Source of the DNA: Karalla daura
Taxonomy: Eukaryota; Chordata; Actinopteri; Chaetodontiformes; Leiognathidae
Reading direction: 5' to 3'
Length of the DNA stretch: 64,000 nt
Assembly (NCBI GenBank): GCA_029224185.1
Contig: CM055200.1
Span: 8,761,670-8,825,669, forward strand
In this document: positions 1 to 13,600 of the stretch, piece after piece
Layout of the letters: each line of letters opens with the position of its first letter
Position numbering within the stretch: position 1 is the stretch's first letter
Notes under the pieces: generated by a model
Databases searched by the model: none
The model's input: the letters and a program-made list of their open reading frames with translations, nothing else
Told to the model about the DNA's origin: nothing
Position numbers and translations under genes: made by a program

Positions 1-790
1 TGCGTGTGTGTGTGTGCGCTGTGCCCAGTTCGACCGACACCTTCATTCACACGCAGGAGCCGCATATTTACTGTCGCTCCTCATATGAGAGCGTGCGGCT
101 GTGGAACCTGCAAATGAAATGTACATGTATAAATCCCACTATGAGAAGGCTTCGGAGAAGTCGCCTTGACGCGGACCTGAATCGCCACTTGAAGGGTCGA
201 TGTGCGTGTGCGTGCGTGTGTGTGCGTGTGTGTGTGTGCGTGTGTGTGAGAGTGGATGCCACACATGCTTCGAAGTGCGACACATCCAGGAACTCGGCTC
301 CGGTGGAGGAATTTTACAGCGAGTCCTGGTCGTCTGCGCTTTTAGCCAGCAAACTTGCACTGCAAATTTGTGAACAACCGCAGATTCAGACAAACTTTAT
401 CTCAGAGGATTTTGCATTCACCATTTTGTTTAGTGATGGATAAACGTATAGAACCGCTCTAAAATGTGTCTTTCGATGCTCAACTTTTACGACAATGAAT
501 CGTCTCTATTTTTTCCCTCTTTATTTCTACCTTGGAGTGTAAAAAGCACACAGCTGGGGTGCGTTTCGGATAGTTAAGACTGTGACAGGACAGTTTATGT
601 TACACTGCCTTAGTTAGTGTCGCAGAAAAGGCCAAAAACGCAATAATCGTGAATTGCTCCCAAGTTGTGCAAGAAACATGTTAGAATATGGAGTGAATGG
701 GAAAGTAGGGTGGCACGGACAGAGGAGAGAAAGAGCAGATATTGAAATTAAAAGCAGACGAGAGGGGGGGGGGGGGGGGGGGCTGGGTAC
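1..790 (-). other. akt3 intron 9, partial
   Basis: The start of the intron after exon 9. It contains a homopolymer G19 at 764-782, an imperfect (TG)n at about 199-249, and otherwise unremarkable sequence. I searched both strands for the following kinase exon and did not find it. Confidence 0.8.
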
Positions 791-919
791 CTCGGGTGCC
801 AGGTACTCTGGCGTGCCGCAGAAAGTCTTCATGGTGGCCGCGTCGGTGATGCCTTCCTTACACAGGCCGAAGTCCGTGATCTTCATGTGGCCGTCTTTGT
901 CCAGCATCAGGTTTTCCAA
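791..919 (-). CDS. akt3: akt3 coding exon 9 (DFG motif and activation segment, residues 274-316)
   Basis: The exon is 129 bases and reads LENLMLDKDGHMKITDFG, then LCKEGITDAATMKTFCG, then TPEYLAPE. Asp289 of DFG binds magnesium and Thr305 is the PDK1 phosphorylation site. ITDAAT identifies AKT3 against AKT1 and AKT2. Residue 285 is Met where human has Ile. The acceptor is CTGCAG after a C-rich tract. The donor is GTACCC, followed two bases later by AGC and a run of 19 C on the coding strand. The next exon, which should begin VLEDNDYG, is not in the remaining 790 bases. Confidence 0.97.
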
Positions 920-2265
920 CTGCAGGGGGGGAAGAACGCACAGAAGAGGCACAGCGAAAATGTTTGTCTCCGTCGCAGTCCCAGGAACGCGTCGCCGTGA
1001 CGATGCGTTTTTCTGGAGGACTGGCTCGAATTCACCTCCGGTCTGTTTTTTTAAAATTTATTTTTCTGTCAAAAGCGTTTTTTAAAATTCTACCGACTGA
1101 TGATCAACACGACACCTTCATGTTTTGTTAACGGAGCGGCAGAGGCAGACGTGGGGGAGGGGGGGGGGGTGGAGGTGGGGGGCATATTGTATTGCTCCAT
1201 ACGGCGGTGGGAACACGCACTCAGGACACACAAGCTCGGAGCAGATGAGGGGAAATAAACTTCAGGCGTGTAGTGAAGCCACTCAACCTTTTAATTTTAA
1301 TGGCTGAAGTGTTTTTTCTCGCTCTCCGCCTGCTTTCTCTCCTTTCTCCTTTTCTTGGATGCTGTGAGCGAGGCTGGGGCCAAGGCTGCCAGGCAGACGC
1401 TCAGACAGAGCCATCTACCTCTCTACCTCTGTGGCATCAGCACCCCCCCCTCCCTCCATCCCTCCATCCCCCCCTCCCTCCCTGCCTCCCACGCTTCTTT
1501 ACTGCTTCATGTCTGCGTGCGCTTGTCCCTTTCCCTCTCTTTAATTACCACACATCCTGAGCAGCTCCTGCTCCTAAAATAAATAATTAAAAGGACAACA
1601 ACGACCGGAAAAAAAAAAAACAAGACAAGAGGTGTCGGGGCGAGGAGAGGGGAGGAGGCGGGGGTAGGGGTCTGGGAACAAAAAAGAAAAAAAAGAAAAA
1701 AAGAAAGAAAAGTTTTTCTTCAAATGTCTGATCGTTCTCGTCCATGCCTCGCAACCAAACTGTGTGCTGTCGCTGTTTACCTTCAGGTCCCGGTACACAA
1801 TCTTGGCTGAGTGCAGGTAGTCGAGAGCCGAGACGATCTCGGCGCCGTAGAAGCGCGTGCGCTCCTCGGAGAACACGCGCTCTCTGGACAAATGGAAAAA
1901 ACAGCTGCAGGAGAAGGAGGGAGGAGAAGAGAGGGAGAGAGAGAGAGGGATGGGGAGAGAGGCAGAGAGAGAGAGAGAGAGAGGGGGGAGAGAGAGACAG
2001 CAGGGACGGCACAGCAATAATTACTGATTTATTGGAGGAAATTAGCACAACACAAACTGGCTGCCCGCACCATATTGAGATGATAGATAGCGGAGGGGAG
2101 GATGAGCGGGGTGTGTGTGTGTGTGTGTGTGTGTGAGGGGTGTGCGTGGAGAAGGGGAGGGAGGGAGGGTGGGGGCTGTCTCGGAGGAGGGCGGGTGGAG
2201 GCGCTCGGCAGCTGGCGCCTCATCTAGCAGCACCCCCCCCCTCCCCCGCTCCCCTCCCTTCTCCT

Positions 2266-2304
<39 letters not shown>

Positions 2305-2965
2305 GTCACACGCTGCTTCCACGCAGCCCTCTGGGCTGGATTGGCACGGTGCTGCCGCGGAGTTTGGCGACGGGGGCCAAATCAAGGGTTTAATCAATAC
2401 ACCAGTCTAGTTAAAGACAGGCCGACCGCTGCTGCTGCCTCTGCCAGAGCCACCACCAGCCCCCCCCCCCCAACACACACACACACACACACACATCCCA
2501 TCAGCCTCCAGTACAGCACTCATTAGTGGCCTAACTGGCCTTGCCCTCTGAGCCTCCGTCTTCATTTGCTCCGTCCTCGCATACATCCCTCTTTATTTCG
2601 GGCTAATTTTCATACTCAAATACGACGCGCTCTCTGTCTCCTCCCCTCCGGTGGCTCGACCTCCTCCGCTGCTTCCATCAGACGCTCGCCTCACCTCTCT
2701 CCTCCCTCCCTCCCTCTCCTCCCTCCCTGTCTATTACTCCGTCCCTAGCTGTCACTTGTCAAGTTATCACTGTCACGCGGCTACATATGCGGGCGCCGAA
2801 ATGACACCAGCCTGCCGCGGCGCGCGGCAAAAGTCGTACAAATTACCCACGAGGCCAAGGGGCGCACATCTTCCCATTAATTGTTCAGGGAGGTTTGCAT
2901 ATGGCCGCTGGAGTGATGCTCACGGACCACCTTGCTCAAATTGTGTCCATGCGTAATGTGCGACC

Positions 2966-3005
<40 letters not shown>

Positions 3006-3208
3006 TGAGATGGGGTAACACGACAGGTGGGCCTTCATCAGTGCACTGGCAGCTGTGACTGTGGCAGGTTTGTAATGGGCTGTGTGTGTGTGTGTGTGTG
3101 TGTGTGTTTGGGAGGCACGTTTAGTCACAATTTGTCCATTGAGGTAAAAACTTGCCACGTGTGTGCGTGTTTGTCTAAGTACGAGTGTGCTTGCTGGTGT
3201 TTTCTAAG

Positions 3209-3260
<52 letters not shown>

Positions 3261-3336
3261 TGGCGTCGTCTGAACTGCCTAACTAACTGGGAGGGGAGCA
3301 GGTGACAGTTACACTGCGGGAATGAACCAATATTGC

Positions 3337-3370
<34 letters not shown>

Positions 3371-3492
3371 GGGGGCCCGATTAAAAATCTGAGAAGTGGA
3401 AGAAGTGGGGGAATCCAAACTCATTTCATCTCCGACTGTCATCCTGGCTGAATCTGCCCCATAGGTGTGTTCATAAATAGACGGCGAGGTGG

Positions 3493-3528
<36 letters not shown>

Positions 3529-6500
3529 AAGCGAGAGGCCATTTGGTTGGCAAATTAACTGTGTTAGGAAGCAATCGAACAGTCAAACTTCAGCCACTTG
3601 GTCGGCGCCTGCACGTTCCCAGACTCCACAGAAGCACGCTGCGCAGGAGACGCTCCAGATAGAGCCGGACTGAGCAGAAAAACCTCCGACAAAACAGCTC
3701 ATTTACACCCGCCGCGGCAGCGGCAGGTCCTTAGCTTTTCCCACAAGGTCGCCGTTCAAAGTGTCTGCGAGAAACCCCGACAAACAGCTATCAACTCATC
3801 AAAATGCGGGCGAACAGAGGAAAAACGGAAGGCTAGAAATCTTTTTTTTTGTTTTTTTTGGGGTTTTCAGCGGCTGAACCGCTGCCAGTTAGCAGCGTGG
3901 CAGCTGTGGCCCAACCAACAAACCGAGGAGGCGATCAGATTTCCGTAGGTGGCTCACCTCTCCTCCGTTCACGTACTCCATGACAAAACAGAGGCGGTCT
4001 TTAGTCTGGAATGAATACTTCAACGACTAGAAGGGAGAGACACATAAGAGACAGAGAGAGAGAGAGAGAGAGACAAACGTGAGCAACATCACTGGAGTCG
4101 CCTGGACTCCCAGTCGCTGTCATTCTGTTCATTTTGTGCCAAAGGTCTGGTGGCGCGAGCCGGAGAGACGTCGGTCCCGTCCCGGCTGAAAACACCAGCG
4201 ATGGCTCACAGATTCAGACCGCATCGCGTCCCCGTTTACTGTTCATTCGCAGCCTGCGCCTCCTCACGGAGCGGGCTGAACGGAGGAGCAGTTGGTCTGG
4301 GTCTCGTTGTGGCTGCAGGTGTGACGGCGGTAAAACTCAGATGTGATCCTGCTGCACATAACTGCGTATGAAGTGCGTGCGTGTGTGTGTGTGCGCTCCA
4401 GGAGAACGGAGCGTATACACGTACGTATGTACATCAAAGACGAGGTATAAAGATTACACAAGTCATTTAATTAGCCTCAGGAGACCGGGGGGTGAATGTG
4501 TAGCCGCGCGAGCCCAGCGCATGTACTCTTACAGATGTCATAACGTATGCACACACGTCTGGTGTTGAACCACAGGGTGTTTAACGTGAGTGTGAGGTAC
4601 TTACAGTGAGGAAGGGGTGTCTGGTGTTTTTCAGTACTCTGCTCTCTGTGAGCGTGTGAGCGACTTCATCCTGCACAGAAGCGTGAAAAGAGTAAGAGAG
4701 TAAGAGCCACAAACTTCTGTTTCCCTCTGTGAAGTGATATGTCAATAAGTAACAGTGGTGAATGAATGGAGCGGGCCGGACTGACCTTGGCTATAATGAC
4801 TTCTTTTTTAAGGATTTTCATGGCATAGTATTTCCCGCTGGCCTTTTCTCGGACGAGAATCACTTTTCCAAAGGTCCCCTTTCCCAGCAGCTTCAGGTAA
4901 TCAAAGTCACTCATTGTCTGACGGAGGGAAAGGCAAGAGACAACGTCAGCCACTCACTCGTCATGCTGAAAGCTGAAGCCTCACATTTCACAATAAACTC
5001 CTGGACTCTTCCGTCTTCTGAGCACGGGCGGGCAGTACCTACCTAACCTAAATGAATAGGATCTCGGATTGAATCAGGAAGTTATCTGAGGAAAGCAACG
5101 AGATTACTAATCGGACACAAATAGAGGTGATGGATGTCTCGGGGGCCGGGGGCGCACAAACAGGAAGTGTTCCCCCGGCAACGTGTAGATCGCCCTTTAA
5201 TCCGTTCCTAACCCCTGGTTTGGCTTTGTTTGCTGGGCGGCTTTTAGTTTTAGGAGCGCCACCTTGCTGTTTACTGTTGCTACTGCTGTCCACACGAGGC
5301 CGAGACTGAGATTCCAAAAGGCCCGCGGACAAAAGCGAGCAGCTGGAGTCGTCCCTCTGCCTCCACTGTGTGTGTGTGTGTGTGCGTGTGTCTGCTGTCA
5401 CCTTGCGCTTGTGGTGTGTGGTGGAGATGTCCATCTCCTCCTCCACCATGTTGTCGATGTTGGACGTGGGGCTGCACTGGATCCTTTCTTCCTCTTGTCT
5501 CTGCAGCTTGTCGGCCACCATCTGGATGGCCTCTGTCCACTCGTCTCTGAGCGGACGACACGCAGAGACAGAGACAGAGAGAGAAGAGAGGTTGAGATTT
5601 AGCCGCAGTCCGGCGCATGGCCTGACTCTTACATAGCATAGTTTTCTATTCTTCAGGATCATTCCAGGCACTTTAAAGACACAGAGGCAGACTCACATCC
5701 ATTCACACGCTGGTCCATTCACACATGTGGACATCGATGACACAGTGAATCTTGACATCCAACTACTGACCCTTCGATCTATGGACAGCCGCAGTCATGA
5801 CCAAAAATGGTCTGATGGATGAAAATGAGACGAGGGCCCATTTCAGACAACTCATTCGACTTAATTAATCAGCAATTATGCTGTCCACAATAACAGATGA
5901 GCTCAATATTTCACCTTGTAAGAACAGTACAGGCGTATATTTGAGAGTTTATGAGAAAAAAATCCTGTTATTTGCAGTTTTGGTCTTTGTTTGCTTTTAC
6001 CCCAATGAGTCGACACCACTCAGAAATGAAGAGGACGTGAAGGTATAGAAGGTTATCATGTATGGGTAACATGGTGGATTAGTTGTTAGAAAGCTGGGTT
6101 CGAGTCCCAGGTCAGACTGGGGGACTTTCTGTGTGTAGTCTGTCTGTTTTCCCTATGTCTGTGCAGGATTTCTTCCAGTTCCTCCAACACTCTAAAAACA
6201 TGCATGATTTGAAACTCTGACTATGTGGATAAACATCTATATACATCTATTCCTTTCATTGCTGGTTTCATTGTCTCTGTGCTTTCTTTTAATATCAGCT
6301 CAAATGAAAGTATCCACATTGTGTAACACATCCCAAACCTATGCATGTTAATATACTGTAACACATCCAGCCAGCTGCCAGTGCATACATAATATAAGGA
6401 CTCTCACGAATATGAGCTAGAATATTAATCACAGGTTGTCCAATAGCACAGCTAGTGCATTTTGAACCGGGTCTTTAAATGTGCTAAAGTGTTTTCAATT

Positions 6501-6832
6501 AACATAAACACCTATTTGTTCAACAGAGAGGAAACATGGTCAACTAGAGAATCAACCAAATGAGCAATGATCATGGAGCAGAACTAATGCCGACCAGTCT
6601 GTGCCTGAGTGTGCATGTGTGTGTGTGTATGTCTGTGTGTATGTGTCTGTGTGTGTGTGAGACTGAGAGGGCGAGCTAGTGTGTGTGCACGAACGCACAC
6701 CCATGCATTAAAGGGAACAATGCATCGTTGTTTGCTAACACTGTTCCTCCCCATTGACTTTCCATTAGCGATGTTGTTCAACATCTGTCGAGAGAAAATG
6801 TGCGAGAGTGATGATGATATGTCCATACGTGT

Positions 6833-6882
<50 letters not shown>

Positions 6883-7842
6883 TTGTATGTAGCGGCAGTA
6901 TGTGTGGACATGTTAAGCGCACCCTTAGCTCTCCTAAATCTCCTCGCTAGACACACAGTTCATGTTTTAAACACTGAATTCGAGCACTGTTTCCTGAAGA
7001 CTGAGCCGGGTTCAGGGGGAATTTTCTCATCAACTTCCTCGCCCCTCGACTGATCCGCGCTCACACAGCGTTAATCCGCCGCCACGTACGCGGGTTAGGG
7101 GCGAGCGGAAAACGCTTGCGAGCACAAACTGAGGTGAACCAAATATGATATTCAAATACACAGAAATCCTCGGGACTCCAGAGGAAGCTCGTCCGGATTT
7201 ACCAAGTGTGCACTTTTGAAATGCACTTTACCCAGAGTAAGCCGAGAGGAGATCATAATAATGAAACCTGTTTGACTCCCAAACGATCACCCCTGTGTCT
7301 TTTGTTTTGTTTGGAGTTAGATGCCCATATGTTTCCTTGAGGGATCTGGGAGAACGCTCCATCTGAACCTTAACAGGGCTGTGTGCATATGTGTGTGTGT
7401 GTGCGCGTGTGTGTGTTTGTTTTAAGATCTGAATCCCTTTCTACTGCAAAGGCTTCTGAGCATACCCTACACACTCCAAAACAAGGGCAAACTCTAGTTA
7501 TTCTCCATCTACGACAATGGAGCACTCAGTTTGTGGCACCATCAACGTGCGTCTGTGCGTGCGTGTGCGTGCGTACATGAAAAGCAATGGGAACTCTCTC
7601 AAGGTCAGGCAGTAGATAAATGCTCCCTCTCTCTCTCTCTCTCTCTCTCTCTTGGTTAGAGTGTTTTTTTGTATAATGAGTTTTTTTTCTTCCTCTTCTT
7701 CTTCTTTTTTTTTTTTTGCTAATGAGAGATAATGGGCCTGCCTACAGTCGGGCACCACGCCAACATGTGCCACCCTCTCTGCTCGCGGCTGGGGCTGTGG
7801 TAGCTGGAGCCCTGCCAGCACTGGTACAGTTCAACAAATACT

Positions 7843-7889
<47 letters not shown>

Positions 7890-8154
7890 CCAGTTGTGGT
7901 GCGCACACACATGCACACCAACCCACTTAAACGGAGAAACTAACGCACATCTGGAGCCGACAGTTGACGGTTACATATCGCACGCACTTGACTTTTAAAA
8001 ATTAACTTATTAGCTCGGTGTCGACTGTGAGATGTGGGATGTGAGATTTGGCTCCTCTTCGCTGTTTTAAAGCAACGTATGACACAGAGTTGTGCGCAAA
8101 GTTGGGTAGACAGCTGCAATGCTCTCTCATACGCACACACAGACACACACACAT

Positions 8155-8185
<31 letters not shown>

Positions 8186-8364
8186 TATACACACAGAAAC
8201 TCAAAGGATGCACAGAAGCATCTGTGGTCTTCTGGGCAAAGCTGTTCATTTTCTAGAGATAAACACCTCAGCTCCTCAGAAAGGAACTGAGCAGCTGGAG
8301 AATTTATGCCAACGCTACTTGAAAGGTCTCCTTTCCACTCTGTCTCTCTCACCCTCTCCCTTTC

Positions 8365-8407
<43 letters not shown>

Positions 8408-10639
8408 ATAAACTCTCTACAGTACAAACCACCTCACAAGTACCACTGCACTTAATGACACTTTCACCCACGTCACACTTAGCTTTTTGATCTATGTTTT
8501 GTCCAGCATCAGAGCTTTAAAGTTCGGCCCACATTTTTAAGTTTCTTTAAAAAAAATCTTTACCCAACAGCTTTTCGCTAACTTTAATACTGTTTTTAAT
8601 TCCACTGCTGCTGTCAAGGAGAAGGGTGTGTATATTCAAAGCTCTTATTAGACAGATGCAGAGTGTCCTCATTGTTCTCACTGATCTGGTCTGGTCTGAT
8701 CTGGTCTGATCTGAGGGTCTCCGGTGGACCGACCTCTCATCGGGCGAGTCCACGTGGAAGGTCCTCTCGATGACGGTGGTCCACTGCAGGCAGCGTATGA
8801 TGAAGGTGTTTGGCTTCGGCCTCTCCGTCTTCATCAGCTGACATTCTGAAACAGGCGGCGGAGAGTTTCAGTTCGGGGATCGGTTTTACAGACGCTAACG
8901 ACGACCCTGGGGAGAGACGACAGAGCACAGAGGAGCTGGGAGCTCCCACCTGTACATCGGATTAGATTCTAGACTGGATATAGGTGCTTCAGCTAACATG
9001 TAGTTGTGGTTGGGCTGATAAAACGCAACTGTGTCTGTATGATGTGCATCTGTGTCTTGGCTTAGGAGCAGTTACACTAAAAGTGCACATGTGTACGGGG
9101 TTTCTTTATCTCGTTTGCGGCTTGGTTGTTTTGTTGAGGGTGGCGTTTCTTTCATTTCGTTTTGCTACCGTGACTTTTGTTTCTCATTGTGTTTCTATAC
9201 TGAAATGTCAACTAGGTCAAAAATGTAAACCTACCTACCTATCCATCTATCTATCTTTTCACAACACACTTATAATGTAGGTCTCAGCGGCATGTAATGA
9301 TATGTAATTGTAATTATGTAATAATTATGTACATAATTCAACATCACCTAGGTTGTTGTGGTTCCACACACTGTTGAGTTGTAGGTAGAGCAGTCACAGT
9401 CCCTTTAAGTGACACAGACAAATTACGCTCTACTGTCACTGATCCCAACACCTTTTCGAGTCTCTGTGTTTTCCGTTGCTCAAAAAGACGATGCGCACAC
9501 TTGCATGACCGGTGTGTACGCCATGTAACCGATTACACTCTTGCTTTTTGTGCAATGAATTTTGTGCAATTTTTGTGAAAGAGTCGTCACATTTGGAGAC
9601 GTCACAATCCAAGGAGTTGAAGAGTCGCGGTAACTGGACTCTTTGCAGATTCTTAAGTGGAGAAGCCTCTCGTTGAAACATCTTCGAGAGTCTACAAGAA
9701 TCCAGTTGCCACGACTCTGCAACTCCTTGGACTGAAAGTCCATAGGAAGTGGACTTCATCTGAAATAATACTGACCAACATGCCAATAGACAGGCTACAC
9801 AGTGGGTCGGACTGAGGGTCTGTCTGTGTGGAGCTCTACTGGTGTCTGACTGGGTTTTTCTTCAGATACACCAGTCTCCTCCCACAGTCCAAACCATGGA
9901 TGAGTGCATGTGTCTTCTGATCGACTGGCGACCTGTTCTGGCTGTATTCACCTCTGTCCTCGCCCTACGTGTACTGAAATGTTGAATGTACTGAAAAAAA
10001 AACAGAAAAGGCTGGGACTAACTTCAGCCACCCATGACTCAGATCCTGCGCCAACAGGATTTTATGTGTTAGAGCGCATACGCATCTGGCGAGCATGGGC
10101 TCATTTCTGTGAAAACAGGCGATACAGTGGGCCATTATTACACAGACGTGCAATACAGTACACAAACGCAGAGACGTCGGCACACATAGCCAGATGGGGC
10201 TGTGAGAACGCGGTGGGAAGAGGAGACGCGTCTCCATCGTCCCTCAGCAGTCTCTGCGGTGAGCGGGGACAGGAGCTGATGTACCGGAGCATAATGATCC
10301 ATCCTCTCTCTGACCTCTCATCACGTCTTTGTTCTACATAAATCAGCCCGCCTCCCCTCCTCTTCCTGTGTTCTCCTCCCCTCTGTTCTCCTCTGCCTCC
10401 TGTCATTCTCTCCTCGACCTCTCTCTCTCTCTCTCTCTCTCCCTCTCTTTCCCTCCCTCTCTCTCTCCCCTCCTCTGCCTCTCATCTCCCGTCCTCAGAT
10501 ATTCCTTCTTCCAATTACTTTCTGTTTAAGTGTGGCACAGCACAGCACGTCACGGCCCGGCCTAAATATAGACAGGAAGGTTAATGACAACACCGCTCAG
10601 GTCGAACACACGCAGCAGCCTTTCAATGTAAATTCATAG

Positions 10640-10680
<41 letters not shown>

Positions 10681-13600
10681 CACACACGCACACCCACACG
10701 CACGCACACACACACACAAAGAAGTTACCTGATTTGTGAACATGGCCTGCTGTGCTGCAGGAAAACAAGGTCATGCTATGGGTGTATGCCAAAAACACAC
10801 CCACACATAGGCACAAACACACACACGCACGCACACACACATACACATACAAGAGTACACACACACACCTAAAAGTGATATTGAAGTTTGGATGTTATTT
10901 GAAATTGGATTGTTTTCCACAGCAGGCAATTGTGGAATCTGTGTTTAGAGGCTCTAAGTGAGCATGTGTGTGTGTGTATTTGTGCACACATAGGTGTGTG
11001 TGTGTGTGTGTATGTGTGCCTGTGTGTGTGTGTGTGTGTGTGTGTTAGCGACAGCCTTGTATGTATGAGTCCCTCTGCAGGGAACAGGCCTGTACCATCT
11101 CTGTTCCATCTGACCACTTCTGTTGTTCGCACGCACACACGCGGGCACACGCGCAAGCAAACAAGCTCACATACACACCCACGCGTACACACACACACAC
11201 ACATGCTCACACACACACTCACACACGCTCACACACGCCACCTGGCCTCCCAGCTTTGGGCAACAGATGTGGCAGTGCCAGCGCTGTGCCAAGCAGCCGA
11301 GGCCGGATGTATGGCCTGGCTTGTCCTCCTCGCAAACTCTTTTCCTCCCTCCCCTCCCCATCTTTTTTTTTGCTCTCGTCCTCCAATCCCGTCTTCTCCT
11401 CCTCCTCCCTGTCTGTTCGATCCTCTCCTCCCTCATCCTCTCTCTTCTCCCCTCCATGTTCCTCCACCCGCGGAAGCCTCACTCTCCCAGTCCATCCGTT
11501 GCTCTCCGTCCTCATCATCCCTCCATCTCTGTCCTTCTCTCCTCCCCATGTCTCCCAATTTTCTCTTCCTCTGCCCCCTCAGATCGACTGCCATCGCTCA
11601 TCCGCCATACGTGTCCTCCCTTTCCGGACTCCTATCTTTCTTCCTCCTCCTCGGTACTTTCATGTACCATTCTTTATCGTTTTCTCCGCGCTCTCGGCTG
11701 GTATTCCCCCATTCATCATCATTTTCTTTTGTGTTTTTCACCCTCTTCCTGCACCTATCCTGTTGTGCTCTCCTCTGCCTCTCCAATCACTAGTCCTCTC
11801 ATCTAAAACAAAAAAAGAAAACTTTTTGATTGCACATCGATATAACAACCCTTAAAGTGGCATGTCTAAATATTGATCCTATAACGGTAGAGCAGCATTC
11901 CAGTATTGAAGTAAATACAGTGGAATCTGCATCAGGCCCGGAGCCAAGAGGTGAAACAGCTTAGCACCTATCAGATTACATCCAGTGGAGAGCGACGTAT
12001 GAGTATGAAACAGAATAAACAGCTACACAGCTTGCATCCATTTAATTACCACCAGACACACTCTGTGCGACGGTGTTTTATCCGTTTTGTCCACAATCAT
12101 AGACACTGACGCAACAGTAATCTGGGCTCGTTTATGTTTTCACGATTTTAAGTTGAGCCGCTGATGAGAAGACTCCACTGCCTCTGTACTGTATGAATGA
12201 CTGATTCTGGAGCTTTCTATTCCGGTCTCTGCCTGGAGCTAAATGCCTGGACAGGTTATACCACATTGTTTTTTTTTTATGGTATTTTCATTTCATTGAA
12301 CTCATTTGCTCATTTGATGGGGATTCATGTGGTTGTTGTTGTTCCGTTGCCATGATGCCGTATTGGTGTACAACCAAGACAACCAACTCCACTCATAGAT
12401 CTCAAGAGCCAGCGTAATTACTGACATACCTGCTCTGAGTCTGAACATGAGTGTGATCACTGGTGTGATTACCAGTGACTATGCAGGAGAAGGCTACGCA
12501 GTGAATAGCAAGATGAACCTGAACATAAACGCCCAACTTTCTGTCCTTCATGAATGCAGAGATGAGGTTTCACCTGACACAGGCCTATAGGTCGAGGACG
12601 ATCAGGTGTGTGAGTCCAGTTTGTACAGTAGCAGAAACTGCAGTCTTTCATCTGTATTCTCCCAGGTAAAAGACACAAACTCTCACTGTCAGTCTGCCTT
12701 CATTACATGGAGAGGTGACGGTGGCGGCGGAGGCGAGGCTGAGACACATTAAAATTTATCTTGATAACTCATTAGCTGGTTAATTACACATATCAACAAC
12801 TCTGCGGAGCTTGTTAACCAGGTGCAGACAGATGATATATCAATAAGTGGTTAATTAGAGCCCTCCGTGGAGTCCGTAAAGCATTACCAGCGCCGCGAAG
12901 ACCGATGACTGACGAGACGAGCCGCCACGTGGCTGCGGCTCCGCGTGACGATGAAACCGCAGGAACACCTGAGCGATATCGCACCCAGCTTTACATGACG
13001 GAGCACGGGAGGAGTACAATCAATTAGAGGGTACCTGCCTCGCCTTTTGCCCGCCCTCCATCTGGGCAGACATAAATCCGATCGCTCGTTAGAGAGTCCT
13101 GGGGGAAGATGCTGATCCCGCTCGTTGAGGCTCTACTCTGAACTCAATTATAGCGCGCAAGGGTTAATAATTAAACAGCAGGCGCCACTGGATCGTTATT
13201 GTTGTTAATTTTCAGCCTACAGGGGTACAGGTGTGGAGTTTATCTATCGTAGAGATGCAGGTTTGTGGTTCTCTGTGTCGCCACTAGGACTGAGGAACTA
13301 CATTTGGAGGAAGAAAGAATTAGTGGCTCGGTAATGGAAGCACCTGAACGTTAAGAAAACCTCTCAAATATTGAAGAACCTTCTGTGCACTCTCATGAGA
13401 TGGTTTCGTCAGGTGTCTCAATATAAAAGTTCATCTCAAAAGTATAATAGAGATGGCATGTGTCATCTCTACGACAGGGCCTCCCCTGTGGAAATACCAT
13501 CTCCATTATACTTCATACATGACCAGTCTGTCAAATAAGGTAGTCAATAAGGAGCAAGACTGAGACTTTCTCTAAATCTAATTGAAAAAGTTAAATAAAA

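Larger units (their letters stand above)
1905..3957 (-). other. akt3 intron 7
   Basis: A 2053-bp intron. It is dominated by simple repeats: GA tract 1918-1998, (TG)n 2111-2135, (CA)n 2269-2300 and 2474-2495, (TG)n 2969-3004, 3081-3107 and 3212-3259, poly-A 3337-3368 and G31 at 3496-3526. A non-repetitive, partly CpG-rich patch at 2740-2960 may be conserved noncoding DNA and is listed separately. Confidence 0.85.
5547..8733 (-). other. akt3 intron 3
   Basis: A 3187-bp intron with microsatellites at 6610-6660, 6839-6881, 7629-7651, 7846-7886, 8142-8193 and 8368-8406, one SINE-like remnant at 6068-6240, a CpG-rich patch at 7030-7130 and a decamer repeat at 8681-8714. No coding sequence was recognised. 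Confidence 0.85.

Noticed and set aside
1..790. Possible next akt3 exon (C-lobe, VLEDNDYG...)
   Set aside because: I looked for it on the minus strand and found no matching sequence; the intron continues past the window edge.
791..5546. Assignment to akt1 or akt2
   Set aside because: The ITDAAT activation segment, the DLPYPLNNF PH stretch and the HHKRKTM linker end fit AKT3 and not the other two paralogues.
5048..5671. 207-residue minus-strand open frame read as a complete protein
   Set aside because: Only 5402-5546 is real coding sequence (akt3 exon 4); the rest is flanking intron read through.
6068..6110. tRNA gene (A and B boxes)
   Set aside because: The sequence cannot fold into a full cloverleaf and continues into a SINE body; it is a tRNA-derived retroposon.
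10930..11855. Two overlapping plus-strand open frames of 287 and 264 residues
   Set aside because: They are composed of CA/TG repeats and pyrimidine-rich DNA (Pro, Ser, Leu, His runs), lie inside an akt3 intron and match no domain.
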